A DNA stretch of 64,000 nucleotides from Plectosphaerella cucumerina (GCA_020746995.1 JAGPXD010000007.1:496001-560000); one strand, 5' to 3'; shown: positions 19,924 to 31,630, counted from the first letter of the stretch. Made by a program: numbers and translations. Notes: generated by a model from the sequence alone, not told the origin.

Positions 19924-20442
19924 ATGGCAGGGGACAGCCAGGATTCAGCGGAGTGTGTACATCTAAACCTGTTCGTAGCTTTTCCCGGCTGACACAATAT
20001 CCAAACCAGCGTCGAGCAGCCTCAAGATGCAGCGCGGAAGAGTCTAGAGCCGCAGACAAACTGGGTAAATCGCACTTTTCGGAGGATATTCAAACGCGAA
20101 GTTCCTCAAACCAATCGCTCGCACATACCACCATCTTCATCGAGAAATTCGCACGAGGAATCCGATTTGTCAGGTCAATCAACACAGTGGAGACAACCTC
20201 CTAGCACCGACGAGGCCACCGAAACCACGGAAACACAATTGGACCAAGCCTCTCAGTCGCCCAAGCACGATTCCTCAACGACAGTACATCATGAAACCCA
20301 TGTCAAGCCAGCTGTTGTAGAGGAGCATATCAGACCACATCATCATGTCGAATATCAGGTACAACGCACTCGGTCGATTCACATACATGAGCACCGAACT
20401 ATTATCCAGCCGATCATACAGAAAGAGTCCAGTCACACCTGA
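19924..20442 (+). CDS. Short histidine-rich 'allergen'-family paralogue
   Basis: Proposed model of two exons, 19924-19952 and 20010-20442, giving 153 residues. Exon 1 is only 29 nt (MAGDSQDSA). The 57-nt intron starts GTGTGT, has a GCTGAC branch site and ends CAG; the phases join as GA+C. The second exon has no usable ATG of its own, because an in-frame stop sits at 19990, so an upstream exon is required. The N-terminal half is Ser/Thr/Gln-rich. The end, VVEEHIRPHHHVEY...HEHRTIIQPIIQKE, aligns with the first His-rich unit of the gene at 17862-18611 and then stops. It is therefore a shortened, divergent relative, arranged head to head with it. Whether it is expressed is unknown. Confidence 0.6.
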
Positions 20443-20612
20443 GACTATCCGCAACGGGCCTTTTCATGCATCGACATGATGCAGTTGCCCTATGGCTTTG
20501 CTGTCAGCTTTTGAAGCGTCGAAACGTAAGATCAAAGTCCAATAACAATAGCAAATAGCTCTATATTCCGCAGTGAAGCTACCAGGGCATAATATTATGC
20601 CAAATACACGAT

Positions 20613-22275
20613 CTAGTTCTTTATGTATGCTTGCACCACCTGAGTTTCCTCCACTGTAGCGCTTGCATCGGTGCCGTCTCTCCTGGGGTTGTCGCATTTG
20701 TAATCTGCCGAAACCGCATTAAAGTCCATCCCGTAAATGCATGCACATGTTTCGCTTGGACTTACGTTTGAAAGCACGAGCGGGAACCCGGGCTGCAAAC
20801 ATGATGTCGAGCTCAGCTGGGGTACGCCCCTTGGTCTCGGGAAGGTAGAAAAATGTGATGACAAGGCAGCCTGCCATCCAGCCAGCAAAGATGAGATATG
20901 TCTTCGGGCCGAGGTTGCCACTGCCAAAAGATTAGAATCAAGCAATGTACATCTCGAGCAGATAATGACTTACGCATCGGGCTGTGCAATATATGGCAAG
21001 ACGTAGTTGACAATAGTCGAGAAGATTGCCACTGTGAGGAATGAACATGAGCTGGTCTTGTTCCGAAGTCGAGCGGTGGGAATCTCGGAAGAGACGACGT
21101 AGTTAAGAGGCCCGAAACCAGCTGCGAAAAAGAACGAAAACAGCATACACAAGCTGGCGATGGCGCGAGACACGTTGATCTTGTTGGTGTAGTCGAAGAA
21201 ACCGAGAACACCGACTGTCAGATCAATCGCGAAGATGATGGTGAATGTGGCCAAGGCCAGCGGACGCCTGCCGATGAGGTCCACGAGGAAGAGTCCTGTG
21301 ATGGCGCCTGACAGCGCTAGAACTGCACCAACCAACGTGAGGAGAAAAGGAGAAACACCGCCGCTGACAGTCGCCAGGAAGATGGTGGCGTAATTGGTTG
21401 CAAAAGCAATGCCGGACAGCTGCTGCATGTTTCCAATGGACAATGAGATGAGGGTCCGGCGCAGGTTTGTCCCCCGGAAGATGTCTGTCCAAGGAACCTG
21501 GGATTCGTTCTCGCGTAGCGAATGCTGCGATTTCAGGCTGGCAAACTCCGCCTCAATTGCGGATTTCGGGTACCCGGTTCGAAGAGAGTAGAGTGACCGC
21601 AGTGCGTCGGCATCGCGGGACTTGGTTAGGTAGAACGTGGGGGAATCGTCAACGAATAGAAGGGCGACGAAGAGGAGGGCTGGCCAAAGGATGCCTAGAC
21701 CAAGAGGTAGGCGGAACGACAGGGGGGATGTTTGCGAGCTCATGGCCCAGTTGATGCCGGACGCCACCACAACGGCGACGTTGATCAGGACAATGGACAA
21801 GCCAACGATCGCGCCTCGTATGTTCTCTGGAGATATTTCGGCCATAAAAGTAGAGCCGAGGACCAGGAACAGCCATATTGCAACGTCTTAAGGCTTCATT
21901 AGTGCGGGAGAACGTGGCTGTGAAACTGCAACACTTACTGGCAATCCAGCGGCCAATGACCATCTCAGGAATACCAAACGCGCCAGTTTGTATGGCACTC
22001 CCGACCGCACTGAAGATGCAGCCAAGGAGGATGATCCTCTTGCGGCCATACCTGTCTGCGTATTTTGCTGACAGGGGTAGGCCCAGGAGGCACCCGGTGC
22101 CCGGTAAGGCCGTGAGGACCGAGATATCCGTGGAAGTGAGAAACGGCGAGCCGTCGGGGCCGGTCTTGTGGGAGAACTGGCGGATGAAAGGGGTCATGGC
22201 AAGAGTGCCGCCCCCCACAGCGGCGTCATAGCCGAACGTGAAGAAGGCCAAGGATAAGAAGAAGCCTGGACCCAT
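20613..22275 (-). CDS. Sugar-type MFS transporter
   Basis: Four exons, complement of 20613-20704, 20766-20920, 20974-21886 and 21939-22275; introns of 61, 53 and 52 nt. Joined they give 498 residues. Family signatures in order: ADRYGRKR after TM2, an AEISPENIRGA block after TM4, IGRRPLAL after TM8, and PETKGRTPAELD after TM12. These are the classic sugar-porter motifs, so it should move a hexose, disaccharide or polyol by proton symport at the plasma membrane. The predicted start (22275) lies directly before TM1, so the usual cytosolic N-terminal tail is nearly absent. An extra upstream exon is possible, since an in-frame stop occurs just before but an acceptor-like TAG is present. The substrate is unknown. 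Confidence 0.87.
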
Positions 22276-23649
22276 GGTTAGACAGCGGAGCCGCCTGCCA
22301 GATCTGTGTACCTACAAGTGTAGATAAGCCTTGGTGATCGAACCAAATGAGTGAACCTGTTGAGCCGAGGTGAAGTTCTGCTCTTGGCCATATTGACGCG
22401 ATGGGTCGTTGAAATCGAGACCTTGTCCAGGTGCGGAGCGAATGCCGAGAAGCCAAGAGAGGAACCCTGACGCTAGGGGAGTTGACGGGCGGTTCGGCTT
22501 TTGATCTTGGGTGTGGCTCCGAGTGTGATACAGTGCCGCTCTTTGCTGTGTAAGGTATGCAGGAAAGTTGACAGCCCGTTCGAACCGGAGGGACAGGAGG
22601 TGTGTCAGTCTGGACTTCCCCCAGCTTTCTTCAGTTCCCGCTCGGCGGGGCCTTGAAAATCGCCTACCTAGATATTAGAATCGCATGCTGAGCTTCAAGT
22701 GTTCCTCTTTGCATCAGCCGAGCGGCGGTTTCCGCATTTCCACAAGGGCTTGCACTCAAGCCGTACCTTGCTACCTGCAAGACTTGTGTTATTGTGACCG
22801 CCTTGCTTTCGCTGTTGCAGCCGCATCGTATGTGCTCTTGCGGGACTTGCGGCCGCGTTCTGAGGTACCAAGCTGCGATATTGCGGTCGCGTTCCGCCCA
22901 GGTAGGCGATTTAACAAATCCCCCTTTCCGCCTGGCGTCGTCATCCAGAGTGGAGAGCCGCACCCGCGGAGTGCACAGCAATTCGGCGCCAGGGTTTCAA
23001 TTTTCCCGGTGACCGGGGTCTCCAATTGGACAACTTGTGGCGGGGCGCGACATTCTACCGGATAAGGACTAAGCTTCCCTGGACTAGCGCCTCAGGTCCT
23101 CGATGTGAGGGCCAAGCGGTCTTGCCCTTTTCGGAATATCACCGCCCCGCTCCACTCCGCCGGGTTTCTTCCAAAAAGGGATACACCCGTGGAACATCCA
23201 ACGTCCAAGCTAGAACCCAGTCTGACGGTTCATGCCGTCCCGACCCCTCATCCATCCCCTGCCTTATCCGCGGACAGGTCTTTCATGGTTCATTTAATCA
23301 TGGAACGACGGCCGGCATGATCGATCGGTGTCCTGGCGTGTCAGGGAACGTAGCCGAGACAGCTTGTCCAGGGCATGCTGAGCCGAACTCTCCACGTGGA
23401 CGACCACCTCCCGGAGCCCAAGGCCCTCGCCTGGAATTGCACCTATCTGCGGCAAACAACCTCGTTTGAACACTTGGAGAGGTTTTTTGACGATCACTCT
23501 TTTCAACAAGCGCACCACCAGATCCATCTTGGATTCCAGGACGCTCTTTCTTGGACCAACCGGAACATCACCCCGACCAGAAAGTCTCGCCGTTCCTCCA
23601 CCGAGCTGGGCGTATCTCAGCTTCACCGGTCAAAATTCAGGCTGGCAAC
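22276..23649. other. Intergenic, divergent promoters
   Basis: 1.4 kb between the transporter start and the esterase start. Several short frames (for example 22685-23065 and 23026-23469) show no family features. A lone GTTCGAACC at 22578-22586 resembles a Pol III B box but has no tRNA around it. Confidence 0.5.
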
Positions 23650-25408
23650 ATGGCTTGTGGCAAGGCCCCAAACTACCAGTTCAAGCACTCGAAGCTTGGC
23701 GATATCGTTGGGCTCGCCCGAGGACCCAACTCCGAGGTGGTGCAATTCCGGGGGATCCCCTTTGGCTCGATCCCCGCCCGATTTCGACAGAGCGTTGTCG
23801 TCAAGCAACTTCCATCACAGCCGTTTGATGCACGGAGACCAGGGTTTGCCGAACCTACCCCTCAAACATGTGCCCATCTAACGCCCCGACAGGCCCATCT
23901 GTCCCCAGCGTGGGCATCCATATCCCGCTTACTGGAAAGGCCCACCCCCGGCAGGTCAACCATGTCTGCCTCCACCAATGGAAGATGAGTTTGGCTGTCT
24001 CAACCTCAACATCACAGCCCCGAGAATCGCGATGGAGCAGCGTCAAGAGGTCCCTGTTATGGTGTTCCTTCACGGAGGCGCCTTCATCGGCGGAAGCCAG
24101 TCTGACCAGGTGGCCGGGCGAGAGATCTACGACGGCACAGACCTCGTGAAATCAAGCGTCAATCGCAACCAGCCTATGATAGTCGTTACGATCAACTACA
24201 GACTAGGCGCCTTGGGGTTCCTGGCATCGGAGGAGCTCGCCGGGGAGAGCCGCAGGAATGGTGAGCCTGTGGGAAATTATGGCCTACATGACCAGCGCCA
24301 CGCTTTCGAATGGGTCAACAAGTTCATCGGCGGCTTTGGAGGCGACCCTGGACGAGTGACCCTCAGCGGCACCAGCGCAGGAGCGAGCGCTGCTCACTAC
24401 CTCACGACATTCCCAGACCGACACTTCCAAAACGCAATCCTTGCCAGTGGCACCATGGTGGGCATCGGTTCTCGCCCTTTGTCTTGGCACCAGGCAAAGT
24501 TCGACTTGCTGAGGGACAAGCTCGCACCCGACAGTTCGGACCCAGTCGGTGCACTGCGGACAATACCGGTTGACGATTTGCTCGATGCTATGTTTGTCAA
24601 TGTCTACAACCCGCTTGCTGACGACGTTTGGATATGCGGAGGCAACATGGAGGCGGTTCTGGCGCGTTTGGACGATCAACAACCACCAGCACTCATGATG
24701 GGTGCTACCGAGTATGAACGCGATCTGGCCATGTACATCCTTTCGGACGTCACAAAGCCACCGCCGCACGTGCCTAAGACGGATGACGAGATGCTCATCT
24801 GCGCCTACGAACTATTTTCAACGAGCGCCATGGTCCCGAGGAACATCTTGGAGGACTTTCCATTTTCCGCACCGGCAGTGGCTGAGTCCTACGGGCTCGA
24901 CGGCGAACAATCACCGTCCAACTCCTTTGCAAACTGGGCAGACCTCATCGCTGATATCACCTGGCGAACACCGCCCCTTCATGTGGCCTCGACGATGAAG
25001 GAGCACCGCGAGAGAATTGGGTTGGAAAATGCGCCACCGATTCTGGTCTACGAAATTGCAGCCACGAATCCGTACAGAGACTCTCCGCCAACCTACAAGC
25101 GAGCCAACCACGCCATCAACGACGTCATGCTCTTCAACCCGGCTGAGGACCAGGTGCCACCGGAACACCTGAGCGACTGGAAAGGAGCTGTGGGGCAGAT
25201 TCAAGGCGCATGGCTCAACTTTTGCTATGGCGAGGCGCCCTGGGAGCCTTTTGATGGTGTCAAGGGTCCTGATGCAGACGGCTTTGGTCCAGTGTTTGTT
25301 TTTCAGGATGGGCCGAGGGGGAAGCTGTGTCGATCACTGGCTGAGGTCGATCGCTTCCAGACGGCGGTGAGGTGGAGGGCGTTGTTGGAGGTGGCGAAGG
25401 ATGAATGA
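23650..25408 (+). CDS. Type-B carboxylesterase/lipase
   Basis: Two exons, 23650-23843 and 23893-25408, give 569 residues. The 49-nt intron starts GTTTGC and ends CTAACGCCCCGACAG, with a textbook branch site. Joining it restores the conserved RRPGPICPQ segment. Further motifs: FRGIPFG (residues about 38-44), EDEFGCLNLNI, the oxyanion-hole HGGAF, and NYRLGALGF. The nucleophile elbow GTSAGAS has Ser near residue 226, and the family's usual GESAGG Glu is replaced by Thr. A plausible catalytic His lies in NHAINDV. No signal peptide is visible, so it is probably intracellular. The family hydrolyses carboxylic esters including xenobiotics, lipids and feruloyl esters. Substrate unknown. Confidence 0.88.
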
Positions 25409-25751
25409 AGTGATGGAAGATATTGATCTTATACATGAGCTTCAACAACGACTTGGTCATTGGTCGGGATACCTGTCCACCCTGACGGTGTTGAAGTTGC
25501 TTCTTGTCGATACCTTGTCTGACACCTGTAATAGTTGCAAGCTACAGCCAAACTGCAAATATGCCACTTTAATAGCCATTCATGAATCATTTGAAGGCCA
25601 CCATGAGTAATCAGATAACCCCCAACGATGGTTCGTGATCTCCCGACCTTTCTCCGCCCAACTCCAAAGCAAAACACCATCGTCAACGCCGGACCATGCT
25701 GCCCTATCCCAAGCCCACCCGCCTCCTTTCGTATCGGTGTGAACCATCCGT
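25409..25751. other. Intergenic, convergent 3' regions
   Basis: 343 bp between two converging stop codons. No coding or repeat signal noticed. Confidence 0.45.
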
Positions 25752-27467
25752 CTATGCAATGAAGAATAGATTCTCGGGATGCACCTTCTTGCAGAAATTC
25801 TTCCTCTTGTTTGTCTTGGACTCCTTGATTGCCTTGTCCGCTTCCGCCTCGTCGACGAAACTGAGAGCGTTTGAACCAGCTCGGACGATGAACGGACCGA
25901 AGACGGCACCGGGGGCCGCCTTGTGTTTCGCAATGAGAGCGTGCATGTCGGCGTCAACCTTCCGCAGGGTTGATGTGTAGATGTGGTCGGGCTGCCAGTC
26001 GACAGGGCGGTTGAGACGCTCGTAGAGGTCGAAGCGATGCGGACCTGTGACGATCTGGCAGTTGTTGTGGAGACTGCGCCGCTCACCATGCAGACGTGCG
26101 AGGCGCCAGAGATTGTGCAGGTTTGGTCGGCTCTGGTCTGGGAAGTGCGTCTTGAGGTTGAACTGGTCAAACTGCTCACGGGAGGGTCGGAAGGAGTCGG
26201 AGATGTGTGGCGGTTGTGGGGTGCAAACCGCCTCGTACTCATCGGAGAAGTCGGTCTTCTTGTCGATAGCCGTGCTGGCGTAGGCTGGATGAGCGGCAGC
26301 GTACTGCAAAAACAGCCAGGCGAGGTTCGAAGACTCGAAAGCGCGACGGTGCTCCTCGAGGTCGCTGCCGTCAAGACCGTGGCCAGATGATCCGGCGACA
26401 TACTTGCTGAAGCAATCGGTCATGACGTAGCTCTCGTTCATATCCTCATCCGAAGGGTGGACGGGACGGAAGCGACCCGAAGCGTGATCCGGCTCAAAGA
26501 CAACAAGGTACGCTCCAGCAAAGGTTTCTGTGTAGCGCTGCTTGGCCTTGCCACCGGGGATGGGAGTCATCTCGCTCCGGAAGACACGGAAGACTAGCTT
26601 CCGGTCATCGTGGAAGGACATGTAGAGAAGAGCAAGGATTTGGTTGAAGATGGGCATCAGCGGTATCTCGCCTTCTTCTGTCATGTGGCCGCACTTGAAG
26701 GTGAAGGGGATACCTGACCGGATGGAAGAGCAGGCGGATGTGAGCTGGTTCTCGATGAGAGTCTGCCTCATGCCTGGAGAAGGGGCCATGTATCGAGGAA
26801 GGGCGGAGATCTTGTCCATGAAGAGGGCCGTGGCGTCGATGGCTAGCTGACTGCGGAGCACCTGTTCCATCTTGATGGTGTCCTTGGGGTTGCCTGTTCT
26901 TAGGGCCTCTTCACCCGCAATGTCGAGACGAGCCTTTGAGCGGTAGGAGTAGAGGAAGTTGAACTGCTCTTCACGAGCCCAGACGCTGTTGGCTGTGAAG
27001 TAGTGGCAGAGGGTAAGGAGGGCCATGCGTTCGTCCCCGAGGGTGTCCTCGATCCGCTTGACCAGGTCAAGATAGGGGATCGTATCTGGTGCCCCCTGAG
27101 CGTCAAAGACGTTGTATACCTGGGTGTCAGGCTTATCTTTGGCATGAGCATGGCGGTGGGATGTGACGAGGGCCGTGTCATCCTCCTTGAGGACTCGGTG
27201 CACGTTCTGCCGCATGTCGAGGACTAGGGGCGGGCGCATCTCGCATGATGCATCTGCGATGGTGGGGTCGAGCTGGTCCATGTCGTTGAGGATGAGGGCG
27301 TTGATAGCTGCATGCTTTGAACGAACGAGGAGTGCCTTGAACGTCTCACCATCGAGAACTTTGAGTGTTGGAGACGGAGTCTTGGGCGAGGCAGATTTGA
27401 TGGTCGTGACGAGGTCGTCGAGACGCTCGAAGTCGACAGGGGACAGAGACAATGCCGAGGGAGCCAT
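25752..27467 (-). CDS. Hypothetical 571-residue protein
   Basis: A single uninterrupted frame from the ATG at 27467 (MAPSALSLS) to 25752. The frame is open another 76 codons upstream but offers no ATG there. It is soluble-looking, without a signal peptide or clear membrane helix, rich in charged residues and ending in a basic tail (KTNKRKNFCKKVHP). Recognisable landmarks are LLTLCHYFTANSVWAREEQFNF, FTFKCGHMTEEGEIPLMPIF and NLHNLWRLARLHGERRSLHNN, which look conserved in style, but I cannot assign them to a family. Codon usage is normal for the window, so it is likely a real gene. Neighbours (esterase, rhodopsin-domain protein) give no hint of function. Confidence 0.75.
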   Translation of the reverse strand: MAPSALSLSPVDFERLDDLVTTIKSASPKTPSPTLKVLDGETFKALLVRSKHAAINALILNDMDQLDPTIADASCEMRPPLVLDMRQNVHRVLKEDDTALVTSHRHAHAKDKPDTQVYNVFDAQGAPDTIPYLDLVKRIEDTLGDERMALLTLCHYFTANSVWAREEQFNFLYSYRSKARLDIAGEEALRTGNPKDTIKMEQVLRSQLAIDATALFMDKISALPRYMAPSPGMRQTLIENQLTSACSSIRSGIPFTFKCGHMTEEGEIPLMPIFNQILALLYMSFHDDRKLVFRVFRSEMTPIPGGKAKQRYTETFAGAYLVVFEPDHASGRFRPVHPSDEDMNESYVMTDCFSKYVAGSSGHGLDGSDLEEHRRAFESSNLAWLFLQYAAAHPAYASTAIDKKTDFSDEYEAVCTPQPPHISDSFRPSREQFDQFNLKTHFPDQSRPNLHNLWRLARLHGERRSLHNNCQIVTGPHRFDLYERLNRPVDWQPDHIYTSTLRKVDADMHALIAKHKAAPGAVFGPFIVRAGSNALSFVDEAEADKAIKESKTNKRKNFCKKVHPENLFFIA

Positions 27468-28394
27468 GACGAAGGTCCCAGTGGCGAATAGGTAAAAGGA
27501 CTGATTCTTGATATGAGAGGACCACCCAAGAGAAAGGTGTTGGACAGGAAGATTTGTGTTTGTGACCACCGCTGGGCTGCTGTGCGACCTGGCCAAGGAG
27601 GTTTCTTCAACCAGGTTACTGCAGGCAAAGATATTTGTAGCCCTCCACCCGGAGGCCCTGCAGAGAGCTCCATTCACTTGACCTTCACAATTCACTTGGA
27701 TATCTCCGGCATCAAACTAGGGACGACATCATTGGGGCTAGACTTGCCGGCTCGCCTCCCAAGCCTGTTGATGAGACGATGGACTTCAAGCCATGTGCCC
27801 AGTCCATTGGCAACTTGCAGACAACAATGTGAATAGCTGCACGGCTGGAGCCATCGCGGCGCGCCTCGAAGACGTGGTCGCGGGAGCTCCGCGATTGGTG
27901 GCTTGCCCCTGGCCCCGAGCTCGTCACAGATATTGTTCGTGAACAAAGGAAGTTGGCCATTGCTCAGGGGTGGCGGATGTGGCCCCGACTCCTATTCACT
28001 CCACCTGCTTGTTTGCCCCCCAGTGAGGACCCCGGCGCCAAGAGCAAACACGGCGCGAGTGCCCCCTTGCAGGCTTGAATCGATTATCGTGTCCATTGCG
28101 AGAGGATTGTGCAATGGTTCGCTCTAGCCAACCGGCAGGGTGGCTGGCCGGGGTGTGGCCATGGCGATCGCGAGATCGAGGGGAGGTTCTTTGTCGACCT
28201 GACCGAGTGCCAACATGTCAGACGCACCTTCGAGGTGTAAATCCAGCCGGTCAGCAAGTCTCTTGGTGTCATCAAGGATTTCGTGATGGATCTACATGGA
28301 AAATGACCACTCATATCCTCGTGTCGAGGCCAGGAGGCTTACGGAGCAGGTCTCGTCCCGGTTTCCTTTCATCTATGGCCCTCGGGTCACCTCC
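27468..28394. other. Intergenic
   Basis: 927 bp holding the promoter of the 571-residue gene and the 3' region of the rhodopsin-domain gene. Short frames only, none supported. No repeat or RNA gene seen. Confidence 0.45.
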
Positions 28395-29648
28395 TCACCG
28401 AAGCCCAGCTCCGCCACTGTCTCTCTTCACATTGACCTCCCACTCCGTCTCCACCGTGATGGCGTCCGGCTTAGCTGCCTTGCGGCCCTTTCCCGGTTCC
28501 GAGGTGACAAGGGTGTCCCGAATGGGCATGACAGGTTGGAGCTGAACCTCGGACGAGTTGTCATCCAGCTCCTCAAACTCCCGTGTCACACTTCGCTTGC
28601 TTCCCTTGCGGTAGTCTCCCGTCGCGGGAGCGGACTGGTTTTGGGACGTGCCGAAGAGGTTGCCGAAGAGCGGGCGCAGGAAGGGCACGCAGGCAAGGGC
28701 CAGTGCTACCGAGGGTTCCAGCCCGGAGAGAAGTGTGGCCACCACGCCGCTGTGCGTCATGTCTGCGAACTGGAGCGCTGGCAGCGTTGCCTGGCGATAG
28801 ATTGTAATGGCACATGTGGCAAAGCCGATGCCAAACATGCCGATGATGACAATCTTCTTGCGCAGAGGCATCTGCAGCTTGTAGAGCACTGGCATGGGCA
28901 GGGCCAGCATGGTGACTTCGACGATGATGTTGATGATGCCGAGCCACATGTAATACATCGGCTGGTTGCCACACTTTCCGCCGGGGATAGTCTGGTCCCA
29001 GTTCATGGCGAGAGGTCGGCAGACGAGTATGCCGCCAAGAACGCCTCCGATGTTCCAAAGGATGATAAATCCTCCGAGAACTTGGCATGGTAGGACGACG
29101 CGGCGGACTGGGAAGACGCTCATGTACATTAGAAGGACGGACAGTTTCGTAAAGCAGGTTGTTGCGTTCCAAAGAAGGGCGAAAACCATGATGCACTGGA
29201 GAGGGGAGAGGGTCAGCGGAGGACAAAGAAAGTTGGCGAGCATGATGGTGGTTTACCTTGAAGAAGAGGGTCAAGACGTCCGGGCCAAAGCGTATGGCGA
29301 TTTCCTGGACGTGGAACCCGAATCCGCCGCGTGTAACCATGATGAAGACATCGGCATGCAGGGCTGTGTTGAAGAACTGGAGATGCGGATATCAGCAGAT
29401 GCCCACATTGGCACATTGCCTGCTCGTCAGGTGACGCTGGGGTTGGTCCTCACGAGCGCAACCAGGATGCACGCATCGCTAGCATTGAACTTTTTCGTCG
29501 ACTTGACCTTTGCGAACATTCGAAGCGCGACCATGAGCGTGGGAAAGATGATGCAGAACGCCGATGTACCAATCAAGGACGTCTGGTTGTTGTTCTCGAT
29601 TGGGATGGGCGACTCGAACGTCGTAGGGAAGGCTTCAGGGCCCGACAT
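28395..29648 (-). CDS. Integral membrane protein with fungal rhodopsin-like domain (PTH11-type)
   Basis: Three exons, complement of 28395-29195, 29257-29376 and 29454-29648 (introns of 61 and 77 nt, both phase 0), give 371 residues. Exon 2 supplies FFNTALHADVFIMVTRGGFGFHVQEI, which bridges TM1 and the helix before the family's conserved KLSVLLMYMSVFP block. Further conserved features are GGKCGNQPMYYMWLGIINIIVEVTMLALPMPVLYKLQMPLRKK shortened here to its landmarks GKCGN and LALPMPVL, then IGFATCAITIYR. About seven helices lie between residues 20 and 270, followed by a hydrophilic cytosolic tail with RKGSKRS. The family includes PTH11-like receptors needed for pathogenicity in Magnaporthe, but most members are uncharacterised. 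No N-terminal CFEM domain is present here. Confidence 0.87.
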
Positions 29649-30600
29649 GGCTGTGGACTGACTGGAGGTCGTGGCGGTCGAGGTGGTGTCTGGGTCTGTA
29701 ATTCATCCGGTGAAGACGAGCTTTGGAAGCGGCATTGAATAGGGCACTTCTCCGTCTGCGGTTGATATGTAGATGTCCTTGAATCGACCCTGAAAGAACA
29801 TGATCTTGAGTCAGGAAACCCGACAAAGTCTGGCATGTCCCAAGGCTCAGGGGTTGCAATCCTCTCCTCCCGCTCGGTCACCGGCACTCTCTGCTGCGGT
29901 AGCAACGCCAGCAAGGGCGGAGACTGTGGCCGCCTCCGGGGCAGAGGACAAAAGATCCCGCCGACATGGGTCGAGAATGGCTGTGCAGGCATCAAGATTA
30001 TTCCCGTGCGGTGAATGTCGCGTCACCAGGACCCGCCTTCTTGGACCTGACCCGTCCACCCCCAGCAATTTTTCCCTATCTCCTCCCGTCAAGACCTTCC
30101 GCTGGTAGGGGAGGGGCAAGAGGGGACAAAACGTGGGCAGAAGTCTGCAGATGTTTGCTCAAAGCGTGACAGACAGGGATTGCTACCACCTCAACGCCCC
30201 AGGCTGTCCCCACTAGTGACCACTTTGAGGATGTTTGACGACCAACGGGCAGGGATCCTCAAACCCTGTGGTTTGAGCGGTAGGAGAGACGCCCACAGGG
30301 TGGCCATCTCGGCGATGAAGATGCAGGTCCCGCGACCACTCGTACCTATGGAGACGAGGCCAGAAGACTGGGCTTGGTGTTCGGTACCAGTCTCCTAGAC
30401 ACGGCAAGCTGCTCGTGGCCCGATGTCATGCGGCCGTCAGGGGCTGGTCGATCTGCTGGAACGTTGCTCATCGGAGGCCGCATTCTGTCGACAGCGACCT
30501 GGCCTGTTGCCGTCAAAAGAGTTCCGTCATCCATTGACAGCTGTGAAATGACTCCACCTGGATCAGAAAGCCTTCTCTTCCTCTGCCAGACATCAACAAC
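29649..30600. other. Intergenic, divergent promoters
   Basis: 952 bp between the start of the membrane protein (left) and the SDR gene (right). No supported gene, repeat or RNA. No clear TATA box on either side. Confidence 0.45.
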
Positions 30601-31630
30601 ATGGGCTCTGTCGCAAAGGATCAGCACAAAGTGGCCGTTGTCACTGGGTCAACAGTATGTCTCTTCTATCATGTTGTGTTCTCAAGTACTGTAGCAAACA
30701 GCAAGCTAACAACCTGTCCGACAGAGCGGCATCGGTCTGGATGTCGCCAAGCATCTACACGGCCGCGGATATCGTGTGGTCATCACCGGCCGCAGACCTG
30801 AGGGCACCGCCATTGCAGCCTCTATCGACCCGACTGGCGAGACGGCCATCTTTGTGCAAGCCAACGTCGCCTCGTACGAGTCACAAGTCAACCTCTTCAA
30901 GACGACATGGGAGAAATGGGGACGTCTCGACGTCCTCGTGCCCAACGCCGGCGGTGTTGATGAGGACTCCAAGTACAACTTCCGCCGCCGAGGCGTTTCG
31001 GTTGACGACGTGCCCCCCGAGCCCAACACAACCTGTAGCGACACGCACTTCAAAGGCGTCATGTACGGCACTACGCTGGCGACACACTACATGCGGCACA
31101 ACGCGACACCAGGCGGAAAGATTGTCATCACTGGCAGCATGATCGGGCTGCATCCGGGACCGACGTTCCCTGAATACAGCTCAGCGAAGGCAGCCGTACA
31201 CCACTGGGCACGTACGGTGGCTCCGCTACTCAAGCAGAAGGACAACATCACCATCAATGTGGTGATGCCGGGTGCAGTGGACACGCCGGCCATGCCCAAC
31301 TTTTCTGAGGCCTTTGCGCCAGAGCAGTGAGTTGAAGAACCCTAGGGACGAGACGACAGCAAGCTGACCCTTTCCCTCCGCAGCCTCACCCTAAAGCCTG
31401 TGCTCATAGCGGCGTATGACCTCTTCTTCGACGACGAAGCCAACGAGAGGACTGGCGAGCTGATTGAGGTTGCGCACGACAAGCACTTCAGCTACGAGAT
31501 CCCCGAGTACAAGGGCAAGGATGTCTCACACCGCAACACGCTGCCGTATGAGGCATGGTTTGCCTACATCCACGGCGAGAAGAGCGGGTTGCCTGGCGCC
31601 CTCGATCAGCCGGTTAACCAGAAGTTGTAG
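30601..31630 (+). CDS. Classical short-chain dehydrogenase/reductase
   Basis: Three exons, 30601-30654, 30725-31326 and 31384-31630 (introns 70 and 57 nt), give 300 residues. The first intron falls inside the coenzyme motif: joined it reads TGSTSGIG at residues 15-22, the classical TGxxxGxG. Next come NAGG, the active-site Ser region (GSMIG), and Y169-x3-K173 in EYSSAKAAV. Layout and length resemble 15-hydroxyprostaglandin dehydrogenase-like SDRs, which oxidise secondary alcohols with NAD(P). The substrate is unknown. It may be functionally linked to the NmrA-like gene 1 kb downstream on the same strand. Confidence 0.9.

Noticed and set aside
22578..22586. GTTCGAACC as part of a tRNA
   Set aside because: No A box, acceptor stem or T stem can be formed around it.
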